From Beverwykella pulmonaria (taxonomy: Eukaryota > Ascomycota > Dothideomycetes > Pleosporales > Melanommataceae), in the NCBI GenBank assembly GCA_001599595.1, contig BCHH01000005.1, positions 2,137,113-2,201,112 of the forward strand: a stretch of 64,000 bases of DNA, written 5' to 3'. The notes under the pieces are model-generated. The model searched no databases. It saw nothing but the letters and a program-made list of their open reading frames with translations, and was not told where the DNA came from. The first letter of the stretch is position 1. Each line of letters starts with the position of its first letter. A program made the translations under genes and the position numbers. Positions 11,318 to 22,191 of this stretch are shown piece by piece.

Positions 11318-12356
11318 TATGCTTTGGGGGAAGAGTGGAAAATTGGTGAGTGAAGGAGTACTTAATGGCAAGGAGGGAAGAGCAATGGCGGAGGCCTTTT
11401 TGAACCCGGAGTGAAGCATCATGAGAGTCGGTTCGGGTCTGAAATATCATTCTCCAGGACTGTCCCCTATAGACCCGCCATAAGCCGAACTCATGTTTCA
11501 TCTCCCCTACTGCCAAACATTGAAGTCGTGAAAGCTGAATGTCTACGCTGGATTGGCACCGTGATGTCGTGGCTGGCGGAGAAGCTCATGGTAAGATGGA
11601 AGTATTTGGAAAACTTCAAGAATGCGACCGAGGTTCAGGATGTGTGTGCTAACTGAGGTTGGGTAGATGGTAGCAAAGTCGGCCAACGAGAAACGAAAGA
11701 GCGGAAAGGGCTAATGGAGGATAGGAAAATGACGTTTTGGAGGGCGGTACCTGAACAGGATGGATAGGGCTGTATTTGGATCATGTGCATTTGGAATTGT
11801 CGTTTGAGTGATGGTTCAGAGAGATGCCCGTATTTTTCGGCCCGAGAAGGAGGCATGGCGCGAAAGTATTTGATACCATGTAAGCATGGTCGTTCTACGC
11901 GATCGGCGGAACAGCGCACATGGACACTGGCGAATTTTGCGAATCGATCCGTGCACTAATTAGGCGAGGTATTGTGGTTGCGTAAGAAGTGGCTGGGTTA
12001 CGCTAGTGTATTTAGCGCGATATGGTTAACGATTCAGCAGTAAGCAAACTGTCAAATCATTGTGAATTGGGACATTGTTACTTGAGGCTGTGTATGCAAT
12101 CATCCCACAAAGCGAAATCTACAGCAACAAACAGTGGCGCTGGGCGAGTGGGATCAGTGAAGATATGAACTGGCAAGGACCTTTATCCTATGCCATTGGT
12201 TGTAATTCGTAAGCTGTCCTAACTTGTACTGCAATTTGCTATTCTGCCTGCCATAAGGGTATCGTTCGTGGTATTCATTTGCATTATTCAGTTCCTAAGA
12301 AACTCCATCCACGAATTGCGTGCCCTGAAACACGCGTGCTGTCCGTCCGCGCGAGC
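11318..12356. other. Intergenic, nothing recognised
   Basis: About 1 kb without a supported frame or RNA gene. Confidence 0.55.
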
Positions 12357-12734
12357 CTAGTTCAGCTTCTTGTTTCCGATCTGGACAGTTCTGCCTTGGC
12401 TGCGCTGGTACTGCAAGTATCCGACGCTTGCGGCAGCAATCACGCCGAGGATCACAATGTTACCTGCGAGATGTTCTGTTAGCCGATACCCATGCAGTGA
12501 TGCACGGCGTTGTGGCACGCTGTTACACCTACCGAGGATGAATTGCGCAATGCCACCAGCCAGATCAACGAGGCCCTTGAAGAACTCGACGAAGAGGTTG
12601 AGGATGCTGGTAAAGAACTGGAAGACGAAGGTGATGGTGCGCTGGACGAGGTGGCCGGCGGTTTCGAAGAGTGAGTAGATGACTTCGAAGACGGACTTGA
12701 CGAGGTCGCCGAGAGAGTGGACGATTGAGCTCAT
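12357..12734 (-). CDS. Small hydrophobic protein of unknown function
   Basis: Two exons (12734-12533 and 12463-12357) encode 102 residues; the intron has GTAGGT, a GGCTAAC branch and CGCAG and keeps frame. The ATG opens MSSIVHSLGDLVKS. Most of the chain is an amphipathic or hydrophobic helix rich in Phe, Leu and Val (VIYSLFETAGHLVQ, FVFQFFTSILNLFVEFF). It is followed by a clear membrane helix (IVILGVIAAASVGYLQY) and a short basic tail ending GNKKLN. This suggests a tail-anchored or hairpin membrane protein. It is divergently placed to the GH16 gene with 423 bp between the starts. Similar small proteins occur widely in ascomycetes, but I know no function. Confidence 0.8.
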   Translation of the reverse strand: MSSIVHSLGDLVKSVFEVIYSLFETAGHLVQRTITFVFQFFTSILNLFVEFFKGLVDLAGGIAQFILGRCNSVPQRRASLHGYRLTEHLAGNIVILGVIAAASVGYLQYQRSQGRTVQIGNKKLN

Positions 12735-13157
12735 GGTTGCGGTCGTTGGCGGTTCGAAGCTGTGTATGGTAGTGGGATATCGTACGTGAGGGTTGTGTTT
12801 GTTGCCCGTTTGGACTGAGAAATGCGCGGGCGCTTTATATGCGCACTTGCGCCGATGATGTCGCGACTACCTCATATCCTCATTTGCCCCTAGCCTGTTT
12901 GCTCTCCCTGCGAAAATCCGTCTGGGGAAGCGCGGTGGCTGGTTGGCGCACTGGTCCGACTGCGATGACGTTGGTTGTGGTGAATGCCAATATCGATTGG
13001 GAGCCATGCGTAGCTTGGAGACTGGATGCGCACTCCTGGTCCTTGCGTGGGGAGCTGCCGTGCCTTACGTCATGCCGATCGAAGCTAGCGTTAGCGCCAT
13101 CTACAGCATATGCCACACCTCGTCCCGCCTCACCCATCACCACCATTGCCAAGCATC
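12735..13157. promoter_or_regulatory. Divergent intergenic region between small hydrophobic protein and GH16 gene
   Basis: The 423 bp between two opposing ATGs must hold both promoters. Open frames that overlap it in + frames are antisense or leader shadows. No specific binding site can be claimed. Confidence 0.5.
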
Positions 13158-14345
13158 ATGTCGGCGCAATTCAACAAGCTCTTCGAGAAGGGCAAGGCGA
13201 AGGTCAAGGAGTACGCCGGCGGCGCTTCGCACCCTCCACACCAGCAGCAAGGGCAAGGCTATCCTGGCCAGGGCTATCCCAGCCAGCAGCAGTACGCTGG
13301 CAGTCCGTATCCTCCTCAGCAGCCCTACCAGCCATCGCCCTACGGTGCGCCTCCAAACCTACAGCCACAGTACCCGCCGCACGGCGGGCCTCCCCCAAAC
13401 CAGCAGCCGCAGTGGGGCCCGCCGCCGAATCAATGGCAGCCTCCACCCCCGCAACAGGCCTTCTCCCCGCCGCCCATTCCACAGCACAGCAAGCCGACCT
13501 CGCCGCAGCCTCCCCCGATCCCCACCAACCGCCCCCTGTCCCACCCGCCTCCTCCGCAGTACGAACCGACGCCACACACTGAGAAGGTATATTGGAAGCC
13601 CTCGTTCGACGCATCCACGCCCGTCAACCAAAACTTCCGCCACGAGCTCGGCGCCAATGGCTGGGGCAACAACGAATCCCAGAACTACGTCGACGCTCCC
13701 GCCAACTCGTTCCATCACGATGGCCGGCTCATCGTGCGGGCACTGGCACAGACGGGAACCTACACCAGCGCGCGGCTGACCTCGCACCAGACGCTCTCAC
13801 GGTCCCAGGGCTTCTTGACCGCAACAGTGCTACCACCCTGCGCCGAGGGCATATGGCCGGCATTCTGGATGCTGCCCAAGGACCCCTTTGAATGGCCGAC
13901 CGACGGCGAGGTTGACATCTTCGAGAGCTGGAATGGCGACTGCGTCAACCACTCCTGCCTCCACTGGGGCGCCTACAATGGCGAGGACTGGAACAAACAT
14001 CGCGTCATGGAGACGCCCCTTCCGGACATGGCACAGCAGCCCCATACATTTGGCTTTGCATGGATAGAAGAGGAGGGCATTCCAGAGTGGCGAGGCAGGA
14101 TGATCTGGTACATTGATGGGCAGCCAAAGATGAAGGCTAACATTCCTTTGGGTACGAGGAGAATGGAGGAATTCCGGATCCTGATCAACGTGGCCATGGG
14201 CGGTACTGTCTGCAAAGGGAAATTGCCCAACGATGGGTACTACGACTTGGTCGTCAGTGACTTGAAGATGTGTGAGGAGCCTATGGGTGGATGGACCGAG
14301 TTTGAAAGAGCTTGGGGAAGTACGCTCGAAGGGAAGCCCATGTAG
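13158..14345 (+). CDS. GH16-family beta-glucanase-like protein with Pro/Gln-rich N-terminus
   Basis: Intronless, 395 residues from ATG 13158. Glycoside hydrolase family 16 enzymes cleave or transglycosylate beta-1,3 or beta-1,3/1,4 glucans using a beta-jelly-roll fold. The C-terminal 250 residues show the fold order: SQGFLTATVLPP, then EGIWPAFWMLP, then the catalytic cluster GEVDIFESW. In that cluster E251, D253 and E256 form the ExDxxE nucleophile/assist/acid-base set. HTFGFAWIEE and IWYIDGQPKM follow. The first 140 residues are unusual: a lysine-rich start (FNKLFEKGKAKVKEY) and then a long Pro/Gln/Tyr/Gly-rich low-complexity stretch, with no signal peptide. The protein is therefore probably cytosolic or exported unconventionally. 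An upstream ATG at 13110 would add only a proline-rich stretch. Confidence 0.87.
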   Translation: MSAQFNKLFEKGKAKVKEYAGGASHPPHQQQGQGYPGQGYPSQQQYAGSPYPPQQPYQPSPYGAPPNLQPQYPPHGGPPPNQQPQWGPPPNQWQPPPPQQAFSPPPIPQHSKPTSPQPPPIPTNRPLSHPPPPQYEPTPHTEKVYWKPSFDASTPVNQNFRHELGANGWGNNESQNYVDAPANSFHHDGRLIVRALAQTGTYTSARLTSHQTLSRSQGFLTATVLPPCAEGIWPAFWMLPKDPFEWPTDGEVDIFESWNGDCVNHSCLHWGAYNGEDWNKHRVMETPLPDMAQQPHTFGFAWIEEEGIPEWRGRMIWYIDGQPKMKANIPLGTRRMEEFRILINVAMGGTVCKGKLPNDGYYDLVVSDLKMCEEPMGGWTEFERAWGSTLEGKPM

Positions 14346-14866
14346 AGCGACTCTCTTGGCTCGTTTCCGTGTACCGAACCTGCTACTCACCAAATCGGAA
14401 TTCCACACTTTGGGCGACCTCCTCCGACCAATCAAGAGGGCTTCTGAGATTTTCATACTCCTCAACATCTGACCTGGTTTGTCAGATCATCCAAATCCGT
14501 AAAGGAAATGCACCATACGGCTCATGCCGCTTGGTGGAGTTCCGCACCCCATAGCAACCCGCTACGTTCTCCAATCACATCTTTCAAAATACGCTATTTA
14601 CGGCATATATGCGCATATTTACCATTGCAGGGGTTGCTTCGTAATGTCGGAGTGGAGTTAGGTTGGTAATCCACCTCTATGCTCAACGTACGTAGATTTT
14701 TTGGCGTGTCAGCCCCCTCCCACGTGACACTACCGTCACTATTAAAGTGAACAAGAACAGCTTCCGAAAGCATTACTTTCATAACACTGTCCCACTTTGC
14801 CGCATCCTTCTGACATCAACTTATTTTCTTTCGTTCAATCTACGTCGAGTTCACTCCTCAACCATC
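14346..14866. other. Intergenic, nothing recognised
   Basis: About 520 bp carrying the terminator of the GH16 gene and promoter of the oxidoreductase gene; no further gene seen. Confidence 0.55.
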
Positions 14867-16070
14867 ATGCCGTCCGAGTACCAAGTCCACGGCCGAACTC
14901 AATACTCTTGGCAGTCTGTTGATGCACTGCAAAACCTCCGACTTGTCAACCATGTTCCAGAACCTACCAACATCCCCAAGGGCCATGCCCTTGTTCGAAT
15001 TAGGGCAGCAGCGCTGAATGCGCGGGACATGATGGGTATGCCCCAGCAAATGCAACCACTTCCTAGGTTCCCTACCCCTAACCTATTCTTGACAGTTCTC
15101 GCCCATGACCCCATATACCCTGGCCCCCACCTGCCAGACCTAGTTCCCTGCTGTGATGGCGCTGGAGAAATCGATGCAGTGGGTGAAGACAGCAAATGGA
15201 GGGTTGGAGAAAAGGTTGTCATTAACCCGAATAGCTGGCTGCAGTGGGCATATAACGGTGCCGAAGACCTGATAGACGGCATCGCTGTGGCGGGAAAGGG
15301 TGCGGGTGATGTCCAGGGAACGCTGAGGGAGTATGCTATTCTGGTAGGTTACTTGTCTTTGACCGTGTTCCTGCAGCCAGGCTTCGACAAATCATCGCTA
15401 ACACAGGTTCTGGTAGCCGGACACTCATCTCATCCGCGCCCCCACCCACCTCAACTTTGAAGAACTCGCCTCCCTTCCAGCCTGCATCGGCACCGCGGCG
15501 CACGCTCTATTCCATGGTCCGAAGCCCCTTAAACCAGGCCAAACAGTCCTCGCGCAGGGCACAGGCGGCGTATCCTGCTTCGTCATCCAACTCGCGGCCG
15601 CCTTTGGCGCTACTGTCATCGCTACGTCCTCTTCAGATGAGAAGTTGGAACAGACGAAGAAAATGGGCGCAACGCACACGGTGAACTACAAGACCCACGA
15701 GAATTGGAGCGATGAAGTGCTGAAACTCACGAACGGACGAGGCGCGGATATCGTCGTTGAGGTGGCCGGTGCGAGTACCATCGAGCAGTCTCTCAAAGCC
15801 ACCGCGCACGGCGGTATGGTTACCTTGGTCGGCTTTTTGTCTGAGAGTAAGAAGAGCGATTTGATTGCAGATATTATCTTCAAGGGGTTGACATTGTATG
15901 GCGTGTTCATGTTTACAGCAGAGATGGTGGAGCATGGATGTAGGGTGTTTGAGGAGAAGGGGGTTCGGCCGGTTGTGGGGAAGACATTTGAGTGGGAGGA
16001 TGCGAAAAGTGCGTTTGCAGAGCTGAAGAGTGGAAAGACGGTGGGGAAGATTGTTATCAAAGTTGGTTAG
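14867..16070 (+). CDS. Zinc-type alcohol dehydrogenase-like / quinone oxidoreductase (MDR superfamily)
   Basis: Three exons (14867-15035, 15096-15343, 15417-16070) encode 356 residues in frame throughout. Medium-chain dehydrogenases of this kind reduce quinones, enones or carbonyls with NADPH in the cytosol. The N-terminal GroES-like part includes PKGHALVRIRAAALNARDMM, then DLVPCCDGAGEI and WRVGEKVVINP. The Rossmann part shows PACIGTAAHALF, then GQTVLAQGTGGVSCFVIQ (GxGGVS nucleotide loop), then FGATVIATSSSDEK and MGATHTVNY, then GADIVVEVAG. The catalytic-zinc cysteine/histidine pattern is not evident, which points to the zinc-independent quinone-reductase side. It could serve general detoxification; its distance from the cluster at 18.7 kb argues neither way. 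Confidence 0.88.
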
Positions 16071-16455
16071 TAGTAGAGGGATCTGCACTCACCCCGCATT
16101 CGCCAATCACTACCATCTCCGCTACGCCATAGAATAAAACCGTTAGTTCAAATTTTCAAACACTTGTGCCAATAGCAGCCCTGAAGTTCTCTTGCGCACA
16201 ATGACTACGCCTTTTGCGCCCCATTTTAAGTAATTGACTTCTTCGCTAAGTCTCAGTCACAGCCAATAGCTCATCCGTACATGCAGTACGTCTCTTGGCC
16301 CACAGAAGCTTGCGTGAGGCTAATTCCCTTATCGAGATATAGGTTAGGCAGCAGCTCTGTATCACTCACACATATAAAGACATTCCCGTCAAAGACAACC
16401 CTGATTCGTTGCATCATACATCTTAATTCATTTCGAAAACCTCCAGAAAACCACC
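16071..16455. other. Intergenic, nothing recognised
   Basis: 385 bp, with a pyrimidine/CA-rich leader just before the ATG of the ATPase gene. Confidence 0.5.
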
Positions 16456-18503
16456 ATGGCTACCATCCTCGCAAATGCCCTCGAACGAGCAAAAAAAGAG
16501 CGGAATCCTGCCCCAGGCTCTAAGGCAACCATCCACTATGTCTACCGCGACCCATCCACGAAGAAGTGGACGACCCAATACCCAGCAGAGCTGGGCACCC
16601 CGATCGAGGACGCCGAGTCGGCTCAGCATGCTGTTATCGCACGATATAAATCTTCACTGAAGCCAGACAAACATATTGAGCTCGACTCCATTGTGATTCA
16701 AAGCCAACAGTTGAGGAAGATCCTTACCCGTGTGCTTGATGGATATCCCGGTATCACTCTCGAGCTCGACCGCTTGGAGTTCGAGGCTCCGTTTGAGTGC
16801 TTCGTGCATAGATGGAGTAAAATGGAGAGTTTGCGCAAAGAGCTGACGGAAGATGGCGATTTTGGTGACATGAAGGAGACCGAGCTCGCCGTCTCCCACT
16901 TAAAGTTGCTGTACAAGATTCTGCAAGAGGAGCTTGGTTCCATTCTCCACAAGACGCAAGACTTAATTAAGCATGGCGTCACCAATTGGGACCTCATTTG
17001 GACGCTCTTCGAACCGGGATCCCTCATATACACCAAGAAGGCCGGTCATGACCGTGTCTATAAACTCAAGAGTGCCGAGTTCGACAACGCCAACCAGCGT
17101 GGAAAGTACAAGCTCCAGGTAGAGCATGTTGACTTCGATGGCGAACAATTCGGCATGATGAAAGGATCTGTAGTTCTATCAAAGTTCCCAGGTACGAAAA
17201 GAATTACTAAGCTGCTGGCGTATCCTTTGGAGTTCTACAAGGACGTACCAGATTTGAAGCAGAGATTGATCGAGCGAGGGCGTAAGTTTGAAGCCTTCAA
17301 GGGCTTCCACTTCGTCGCGTATGAGGGAATGGCCACTGCCCCCGAAAAGAAAGGAGTATCCGCCAAGTATAACATTAATGATCGCATCATCATTGATGCA
17401 GCTTCCTTCGCCTTGTATAAGACAAAACTTTCTCTCACAGAGCTCGACTTTGCAAATGATGCACACGACACCGCTATTCCGGAGCCGGACTCGGAGGACT
17501 CGGAGGACGACTGCGTCATCCTTGATAAATCTACAATCAAAGATCCACAGATTGGAAAGGTTCCAATAATTCAAGAGGGCATGAAGTCCACGCTCACGGA
17601 ACAGCAGCTCCTTCTCGCTACACACAAGGTTCGCGGCTATTCTCCACGTGATAAGCAGTGGCTCAGATTTGACATCGACAGCGTGAAAGACATCGTCTGG
17701 GACCAATCTGCTTTCCGCTCGCTTGTCGCTCCACAGGAACAGAAAGATCTCATCCTCGCCTTCGCGGAGTCGCAGGCCAAGAATCGTGGTCACTTTGATG
17801 ACTTCATCCAAGGAAAGGGTAAAGGAATTATAATGCTTCTCTGCGGCCCTCCTGGAGTTGGTAAGACTCTAACTGCCGAAAGCGTGGCCGAAGCCATGAC
17901 AGTGCCTCTGATCTCAATTGGTGCGACAGATCTGGGGTCAAAGCCGCTGGAGTTGGAAAAGTCTCTGAACAATATCCTTGAAATGTGCTCAAAATGGAAT
18001 GCCGGTGAGCTGCCTCTATGGAAGATGGGTCAAAAGACAATACTAACAATGATTCAGTCCTTCTTTTAGATGAAGCCGATGTCTATCTCGAAGCCCGCAG
18101 CACGACCGATCTCGACCGCAATAAACTCATTTCCATTTTCCTCCGTCAACTTGAATACTTCCAAGGCATCATGTTCCTTACCACAAACCGCGTGGACAAC
18201 ATGGACGCCGCCTTTGAGTCCCGGATTCATCTTACTTTGCAATACAACGAACTCGACAGAGTTTCCCGTCGCCAAGTCTGGGCCACCTTCTTAGACCGCT
18301 GCTATGAGATGCGCGACTCAAGCGTTGGAAGGTTCACTGAAGCTGAGTTGGATCGCCTGGCTAAGGTGCAGTTGAATGGAAGGCAGATCAAGAATGTGCT
18401 GAAGACAGCGCAGTTACTGGCTAGTAAGTATGATGAATGCCTGGGCATTGGGCATTTAGAAACGGTGTTGAGGCTGAGGAAGGCGAACGAGAAGAGAGGA
18501 TAG
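16456..18503 (+). CDS. AAA-family ATPase with fungal N-terminal domain
   Basis: Two exons (16456-18004, 18058-18503) encode 664 residues; the intron (GTGAGC ... GATTCAG) has a TACTAAC branch and splits the codon before the Walker B strand. The Walker A loop GPPGVGKTLTAES is at about residues 463-475. Walker B LLLDEADVYLE lies just after the junction. Sensor 1 is LTTNRVDNMDAAFESRIH, with the arginine finger in that block. The roughly 400-residue N-terminal region (PGSLIYTKK, YDDVPDLKQRL-like positions, RDKQWLRFDID) is the one found in many ascomycete AAA proteins of unknown role, often annotated as an uncharacterised AAA+ or DUF7025-type domain. They probably remodel protein complexes; the substrate is unknown. 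Confidence 0.9.
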
Positions 18504-18722
18504 GTTTTTGTTGACTTGAAAATACAATATGATGATATTGTACATGTCTGTCTCTCGATATGTAGGCGCCTTGAATGTATCCCAGCAGAGAACAAGCTAT
18601 GACCATATTCAGGCAATATATATATAATCTGACATTTTGAAATCCAAACACAGTTCCAAAGAGTCACACCGTGATTCTTCTTGACAACATAGCTAATACC
18701 TATTGAGAGACCGAACAGATTT

Positions 18723-20410
18723 CTACATAAAAAGTGGTGCCGCCGGAACAACCGCGACTTTACACCCATTCGCCGAGGTGGTACCCATGCCGATGCTCTC
18801 TATCCACGGTTCATTGTCTACCCGCTGCAACTGGTTGAACGACTGCACCATTCTGGCCAGTATATACATTGATTCATTTATCGCGAGCTCATCTACACAG
18901 ATAGTCAACAAATGGTCCGAGAAATGCGATTCCATGCTACCTACGTCCAAGACAGAGCCTTGGTCCTTTCAGAAACGGAACAAATTTCTATTGTACATGT
19001 CAGTATAGAGCATTCCTAAGATTTGATGTGAAAAGTAAGTAGTCGAGAGCCTTACCCAGCCAGGTTGCAAATTTTCCCATCGTTCGGGACGAAATTCTTC
19101 TGAATCTTCTCCCCAGAGATCCTTTCGCCGCTGTAGACCCATAATGTTAAATGAAACCATGGTTCCTGCACGTACAAGAATCGGGCTCTTTCCCTGGAGT
19201 CCTCCCCCAACGGGTAGTATAGTGTCTCTATATGCCTCTCGAGAGTCGCTAGGAAGCACGGGTAGTAGTCGCATTGCTTGGGTTCGATGTCAGCTATACG
19301 ATGTTTCGAATGTGCTGGTTACCTACCTTCTTGTACACAAAAACGGTGGTACCCCAACTGCTTTAACTCCTGCAGTGTTGGTGATCGACCTTCCAGGTGC
19401 TCTACCTCTTTTCTCAACTTGCTCCAAACGGCTGGTTCGCTTCCAAGCAAGAAAAACATGTTTGTTAACAGACAAGTTAGAGTGTCTGTGCTAGCAATGA
19501 ATAGCATGCAAGCCTCGTCTCGGAGAACCTTTCGGTCTCTTGTTTGCTCCGCGAGAGACTGTAAAATATCGTAACGAGGTATTCCATCTTTGCTGCAATC
19601 CCTGGTCAGGACGTCATCTACCTGCTGTTCCATGTAGCTATGGACCTTAGAAACATTACGATAGTACTCTGGCTTTGGAAAGAGGAAGCTAAGTCGTCCC
19701 AGTTGCCAACGCTCTTCGCATCCTTTGCAGGCATTTTGCATTGCCTGAAGAAACTCGCTATCGCTTACACGGCATTCCGTTTTGCTTCTTCGAGAAGGTT
19801 TACCGCGGATGAATGTAGTTGCCAACTCAGCTGCAAGGCAATTGAATATTGGTGCCAGGTTGACGATCGACTCTGTTGCGGCCTTGCTTTTAATTTCTTC
19901 CAACATGTCTTCTACAGCCTGTCCAACTGCCGTCAACTCATTGACACGGGCTCGAGTGAAGGCCGGCTGCAACATAGATCGCGACTTGGCCCAGGAATGA
20001 CCATCAAGCTGGAACAGACTGTTTCCTAGCAGAGGTGCAAATGCATCTTTTCTTCGCTGTCCGATGCCATAGTCATCGAAGTTGGTTCCCAAGACAGCCT
20101 GTATATTCTCAGGGTCGATGGTGTGGATGATCGTTTGTGTCATGTAATGACCAGAGAATGTTGGTCCGTGCCGCTTGAATTGTCCAGATGTGCGCTCGAG
20201 AAAAGTGCGGCTCCGGAATGCTTCAGTCATTTCGCGAATTTCGCGAAATCCGAAGGGGTCATTATATTGGGAGGTCGGTGGTGCTTCACACCCATACGTG
20301 CGGATAAGGATTTTCCGCTTCCTGAAAATACGGTAGTAGGATAGAATGCGGACAGAAAAAAAAACAGCAAGGATAATGAACGATGTTCGAAGAGCTCGGA
20401 TCTCCTCCAT
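18723..20410 (-). CDS. Cytochrome P450, CYP52-like
   Basis: Four exons (20410-19327, 19276-19056, 18987-18945, 18892-18723) give 505 residues; all junctions keep frame. An N-terminal membrane anchor (about 10-25) is followed by FDDYGIGQRRKDAFAPLLGNSLFQLDGHSW, in part, a signature of the CYP52/CYP539-type clan that hydroxylates long alkyl chains. The I-helix reads FIASTDTLT rather than the usual AGxDTT. The ExxR motif EAMR is formed across intron 1. The haem loop FLKGPRLCLG (FxxGxRxCxG) lies in the 43-nt exon 3. The short exon is easily missed by gene finders, which would wrongly make this a truncated protein. It is the left-most oxidative gene of the candidate cluster, head to tail with the prenyltransferase. 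Confidence 0.9.
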
Positions 20411-20774
20411 GATAACTAACTGGATTAATTGGATGGGTGCGAACGTTCGTACATATGGATTGCAATGCGGGTGAGCGAGAGACCCGACCTCTTATAACAA
20501 ATGAAGCAGTGTGTGATTCAACCCCTGGTAGCATTTTCCAGCCTTATGCACGCACATAAGCCCCGTGTTAGCGAGCTCTCTTAAAAAAACCCCCAACACA
20601 CTGTATTCCTGAAAACTATAACTGATGTATTGAAAACACCAAACAATTAAGCCTTAAATTAAACCCTCGAAATTCTGGTAAAAGCCCTCACCCAATCTCT
20701 GTCAAAAATGCCAAATAGTCTACCTAGGTATCAGCCTCCCAATGTCCCATATTTGAAGCTCAACCGACTCTCAA
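20411..20774. other. Intergenic between P450 and prenyltransferase
   Basis: 364 bp holding the 3' end of the prenyltransferase transcript and the promoter of the P450 transcribed in the same direction. Confidence 0.5.
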
Positions 20775-22191
20775 TCAACAATCCCATCGCGCCGGATGGT
20801 ATACTTCGCCATTGAGATATGAGCACAAGGAGAGTGATCCATCTTTTCGCAACCCCGTTCCAACATAAGTCTGAAATCCCTTCCCATCGCGTAAACTCCG
20901 GTGCAAGCACGTCCGCTCAAGTACACTCATGTAATTCTGAAAATACCGCGCCTTCCCTCTTGCATGAAGGTAGGTCCCAAGGCCCTCTGCAGCTGAAAGA
21001 TCATTCTTTGCATAGTGTTTGACTGGAACATACAGCTTTGGTTGGGGAACGGAATGGTTAGCCATGATGTCGAAATTATAGAGGACTCCGGCTGTCTCAT
21101 GACCGCCGTGTGGCAATTCTTCGTGCTCAGAGAAATTTGTATCTAGTCCCAAGGTAAGGTACCATAAGTCTTTCAGTTCTTGTAGCGAGGACTCGTTTGG
21201 CATCTTGATACACCCGCCCAAGCTCATCATTTCGCATACGCTATTGAAAGAAGTCTCGGGTGAGCGTACATAAATTTTGAATCGAGAGTCATCCGCATTG
21301 ACGCAGTCAATTGCTACGCCTACAATGTCGAGTTGTGCGCCTTGACGAGTCTTGGAAAATTCAAGCAGCTGATCGTAAGCCTTGAATGGGAGACCAGTCT
21401 TCCGGAGATTTTCAATGACTTCTGTCAGAACGGAGAGTCGCGAAATTCCGTATTGCTCAGCCTTGACAGGAACGAAGTAGGCCTTGGTGGCGACCGAACG
21501 TCCTAGTTCGAATGCCATGAAGAGAGACGAGGACGAGCTTGTGTCTTTGCCTCCAATGCCTTTGCGTGTTGTTTCGGACGTTTGGTCGTAGAAGGTATTT
21601 TGGAGAATGTTGAACCAACTCCAATCCATGTCAGGATAGTCTTTACTCAGTTGAGAACACAATTCAAGAGTTGAAGTTTGATTGAATGGATCCACCGATG
21701 TTCCAGCAGCTGCACCAATTGCCTCCACGCTGTACCGGATCTTTGGGCCTACGTTGGAGGTGTCCCAATTCCAACTGTACTCTATAGGCGAAAAGTCATC
21801 AGTCATGAAGCTCCTCCATCCAAGGGCCTCTCTAGAGGTGGGAGCTGGCCCGAGACGAGGTACGATGTTACGAAGGTGGAAGATCAGGCCTCGGTATTGA
21901 CTTTGTATGTCGTATCCAGCCTCTTCCATCAGAATGCCAAGAATAGGCCCCGTCATTCTCCACCAGAATTCCGAGTGTATTTGGCCATCCTTGTTGACAT
22001 ATTGAACAAGTTCATACAGGATATCCCAAGGTTTCCCAACTTTGAGAGGTTTCAATTCAGCAGAGATGTGGGTATATGACTTTTCCAAGACTAATTAATG
22101 GTTTTGATTGAAAGTAGCGTCGTGGGATTGGGGAACTTACTTTGTTCTTCTCGCAGTATGCAAGTTCCGTCGACATTTGTGGCAATGACAT
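20775..22191 (-). CDS. DMATS-type aromatic (indole) prenyltransferase
   Basis: Transfers a prenyl group from dimethylallyl (or longer) diphosphate to an aromatic ring, commonly tryptophan, tyrosine or an indole product, without an Asp-rich metal motif. The large exon 22079-20775 carries the whole PT barrel. PIEYSWNWD contains the conserved Glu (residue 103 counting from the ATG at 22088), matching the proton-abstracting Glu of fungal DMATS enzymes. KAYFVPVKAEQYG and YVPVKHYAKND are the paired Lys/Tyr diphosphate-binding and tyrosine-shield strands. Two starts are possible: ATG 22088 (437 residues), or ATG 22191 with a 61-nt intron (22140-22080, GTAAGT...AAAAG, in frame) giving 451 residues. 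The length is usual for the family. It is the only scaffold-modifying enzyme in the cluster that could define the product class. Confidence 0.93.

Noticed and set aside
12839..13582. 247-codon plus-strand frame overlapping the GH16 start
   Set aside because: Shadow frame of the GH16 gene's repetitive Pro/Gln-coding region.
17179..17811. 210-codon minus-strand frame
   Set aside because: Antisense shadow of the AAA ATPase coding exon.
18945..19055. First P450 as a truncated pseudogene lacking the haem loop
   Set aside because: The loop is present in a 43-nt exon at 18987-18945 and the final exon completes a normal C-terminus.
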